From positions 5,394,001-5,458,000 of the forward strand of contig NZ_CP113068.1 in the NCBI RefSeq assembly GCF_026625885.1: DNA of 64,000 nucleotides, given 5' to 3'. The notes beneath the pieces were generated by a model, which did not search any database, had not been told where the DNA came from, and saw only the letters and a program-made list of their open reading frames with translations. Source of the stretch: Roseateles sp. SL47 (GTDB lineage Bacteria; Pseudomonadota; Gammaproteobacteria; Burkholderiales; Burkholderiaceae_C). A program made the translations under genes and the position numbers. Positions 63,043 through 64,000 of the stretch are shown in pieces (the stretch's first letter is position 1; each line of letters begins with the position of its first letter).

Positions 63043-63130
63043 TTGGACTCCTTGCAGATTGTGACGGCTCGCAAACGATAGGGGCGGTCTCCGACATTTC
63101 GGTGACAATGTTTGATCAGCCAATGAGAGC

Positions 63131-63808
63131 TTGGACAGCAGCGTGAACAGCGTGAGTGGCGTCGGTGGCGCGTATCAAAGCGCCTTCGGGAATCCCCCGA
63201 GTTCGTCTGGTCATGGGACGGGCAAGGGCCGCATTTTGGTCGTGGATGACGACCGTCTGGTGCTGGCCACGCTGACGCATGGTCTGGCGCAGGCGGGTTA
63301 TGACGTGCTGGATGCGGACAATGGGGATGATGCCATTCTGATTGCGCGCCAGCAGAGGCCGGACCTGGCCTTACTGGACATCCGGATGGAGGGCATGAGC
63401 GGCTTTGATGTCGCGGGCTACCTGAGGGATTATCTGCAGATGCCCTTCATGTTTCTGTCGGCCTTTGCGGACGAAGCCACGGTGGCGAAGGTCAAGGAGC
63501 TGGGGGCGTTGGCGTATCTGATCAAGCCACTGGACATTCACCAGATTGTTCCTGCGGTGGAAGCGGCATTTGCCAACCGTCCGGCACGTACTGGCAGCGC
63601 TACGGCGCCTGCGGCCCCGATCGAAAGCCAGGAGGCTCTGGAGCGTGTGGAGGCGATGGCGCTCGGCATCTTGATGCACCGCTACTCCCTGACGCGAGCG
63701 CAAGCGCTCGCGCGTCTGCAACGCATGGCTGCCGAGCAGAAGCTGACGCCCGTCGACCAAGCCCAACGCCTCATCGAAGCCGTCGAGCAACTTGCCCTCG
63801 GCGCCTGA
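63131..63808 (+). CDS. Response regulator with ANTAR RNA-binding antiterminator domain
   Basis: 225 residues. The start is taken at TTG 63131 behind GAGAGC; GTG 63143 or 63152 are alternatives that keep all domains. The receiver domain is about 33-150, with Asp39-41, phospho-acceptor Asp83 (ALLDIRMEG), Ser110 and Lys132 (YLIKPLD). The C-terminal ANTAR helix bundle is about 165-222 (LERVEAMALGILMHRYSLTRAQALARL). ANTAR proteins dimerise when phosphorylated and bind paired hairpins in mRNA leaders to prevent termination. It is paired with the multi-PAS kinase upstream, like EutW/EutV. The target RNA is unknown. A 97-bp tandem repeat begins at its stop codon. Confidence 0.9.
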   Translation: MDSSVNSVSGVGGAYQSAFGNPPSSSGHGTGKGRILVVDDDRLVLATLTHGLAQAGYDVLDADNGDDAILIARQQRPDLALLDIRMEGMSGFDVAGYLRDYLQMPFMFLSAFADEATVAKVKELGALAYLIKPLDIHQIVPAVEAAFANRPARTGSATAPAAPIESQEALERVEAMALGILMHRYSLTRAQALARLQRMAAEQKLTPVDQAQRLIEAVEQLALGA

Positions 63809-64000
63809 CGCGCACAGCGCCGTCCGAGCCGGGCTCGCGGTAAGCGAGAGGGGCGACCGTCAGCGTCCACATTCACTGCTCCTCGCTGCACCTAGTCGCG
63901 CAGGACGCGCGCAGCGCCGTCCCAGCGGGGCTCGGGGTGCGCGAGTGGGGCGACCGTCAGCGTCCACATTCACCGCTCCTCGTTGCACCTAGTCGCGCAG
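63807..64000 (+). repeat. Two direct 97-bp tandem repeats, possibly continuing past the window
   Basis: Units 63807-63903 and 63904-64000 are the same length and differ at about nine of 97 positions. The last 55 bases of each unit are nearly identical (two transitions). Unit 1 can form CTCGC/GCGAG with a five-base loop; the matching region in unit 2 has changed. The first unit begins within the stop codon of the ANTAR regulator and the second ends exactly at the window edge, so more copies may follow. No supported gene lies in it. Confidence 0.85.

Noticed and set aside
63807..64000. CRISPR array
   Set aside because: The repeats are 97 bp and directly abutting without unique spacers, and no cas genes are present.

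Overview
The window looks like chromosomal DNA of a high-GC betaproteobacterium of the order Burkholderiales, probably close to the Roseateles/Mitsuaria/Rubrivivax group. This is inferred from the strong G/C third-position bias, the metG-DUF3460-scpA order, the DUF1841 gene, the betaproteobacterial flg layout (flgNMA facing flgB-L) and a complete exosortase A (XrtA/EpsH) exopolysaccharide locus. No rRNA, tRNA, CRISPR array, insertion sequence or prophage was seen.

Region 1 (1-21,100) is a minus-strand run of 15 tightly packed genes for an exopolysaccharide coupled to PEP-CTERM sorting. In transcription order they are: polysaccharide export lipoprotein, chain-length determinant, tyrosine autokinase, outer-membrane beta-barrel, XrtA-associated ATPase, polysaccharide deacetylase, FemAB-like protein, glycosyltransferase, exosortase A-EpsI fusion, glycosyltransferase, asparagine-synthase-type amidotransferase, two glycosyltransferases, O-antigen-ligase-type polymerase/ligase, and a second deacetylase cut by the left edge. 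Upstream lie an E1-like ThiF-family gene and, divergently, a PEP-CTERM protein gene with a good sigma-54 promoter.

Region 2 (21,100-29,200) holds a two-gene operon that looks like a toxin-antitoxin module (YafO-like toxin plus an unrecognised small upstream partner). It is followed by a type I secretion locus: O-GlcNAc-transferase-like GT41 enzyme, ABC exporter (apparently frameshifted at its 3' end), HlyD-type adaptor and TolC-type outer-membrane protein. The secreted substrate is not in the window.

Region 3 (29,700-45,200) is mostly housekeeping: a hypothetical protein, DUF1993, a D-2-hydroxyacid dehydrogenase, minCDE, a bile-acid:sodium-symporter-like carrier, metG, DUF3460, scpA, a NarL-type regulator, a MaoC-like hydratase, a ParA-like ATPase, kefF-kefC and DUF1841. 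The intergenic spaces hold two tandem-repeat blocks, a large perfect inverted repeat and DnaA-box-like sequences.

Region 4 (45,200-64,000) is the flagellar rod/hook locus. flgN, flgM (with a sigma-28 promoter) and flgA are on the minus strand, and flgBCDEFGHIJKL on the plus strand. Next come an HDOD protein, a very large multi-PAS histidine kinase and an ANTAR (RNA-binding antiterminator) response regulator, probably co-transcribed with the flagellar genes. The window ends in two direct copies of a 97-bp repeat that starts at the regulator's stop codon and may continue past the edge.

Most of the window encodes surface functions: exopolysaccharide, sorted and secreted surface proteins, and flagella. 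Limits: all family names come from reading motifs; no database search was possible.
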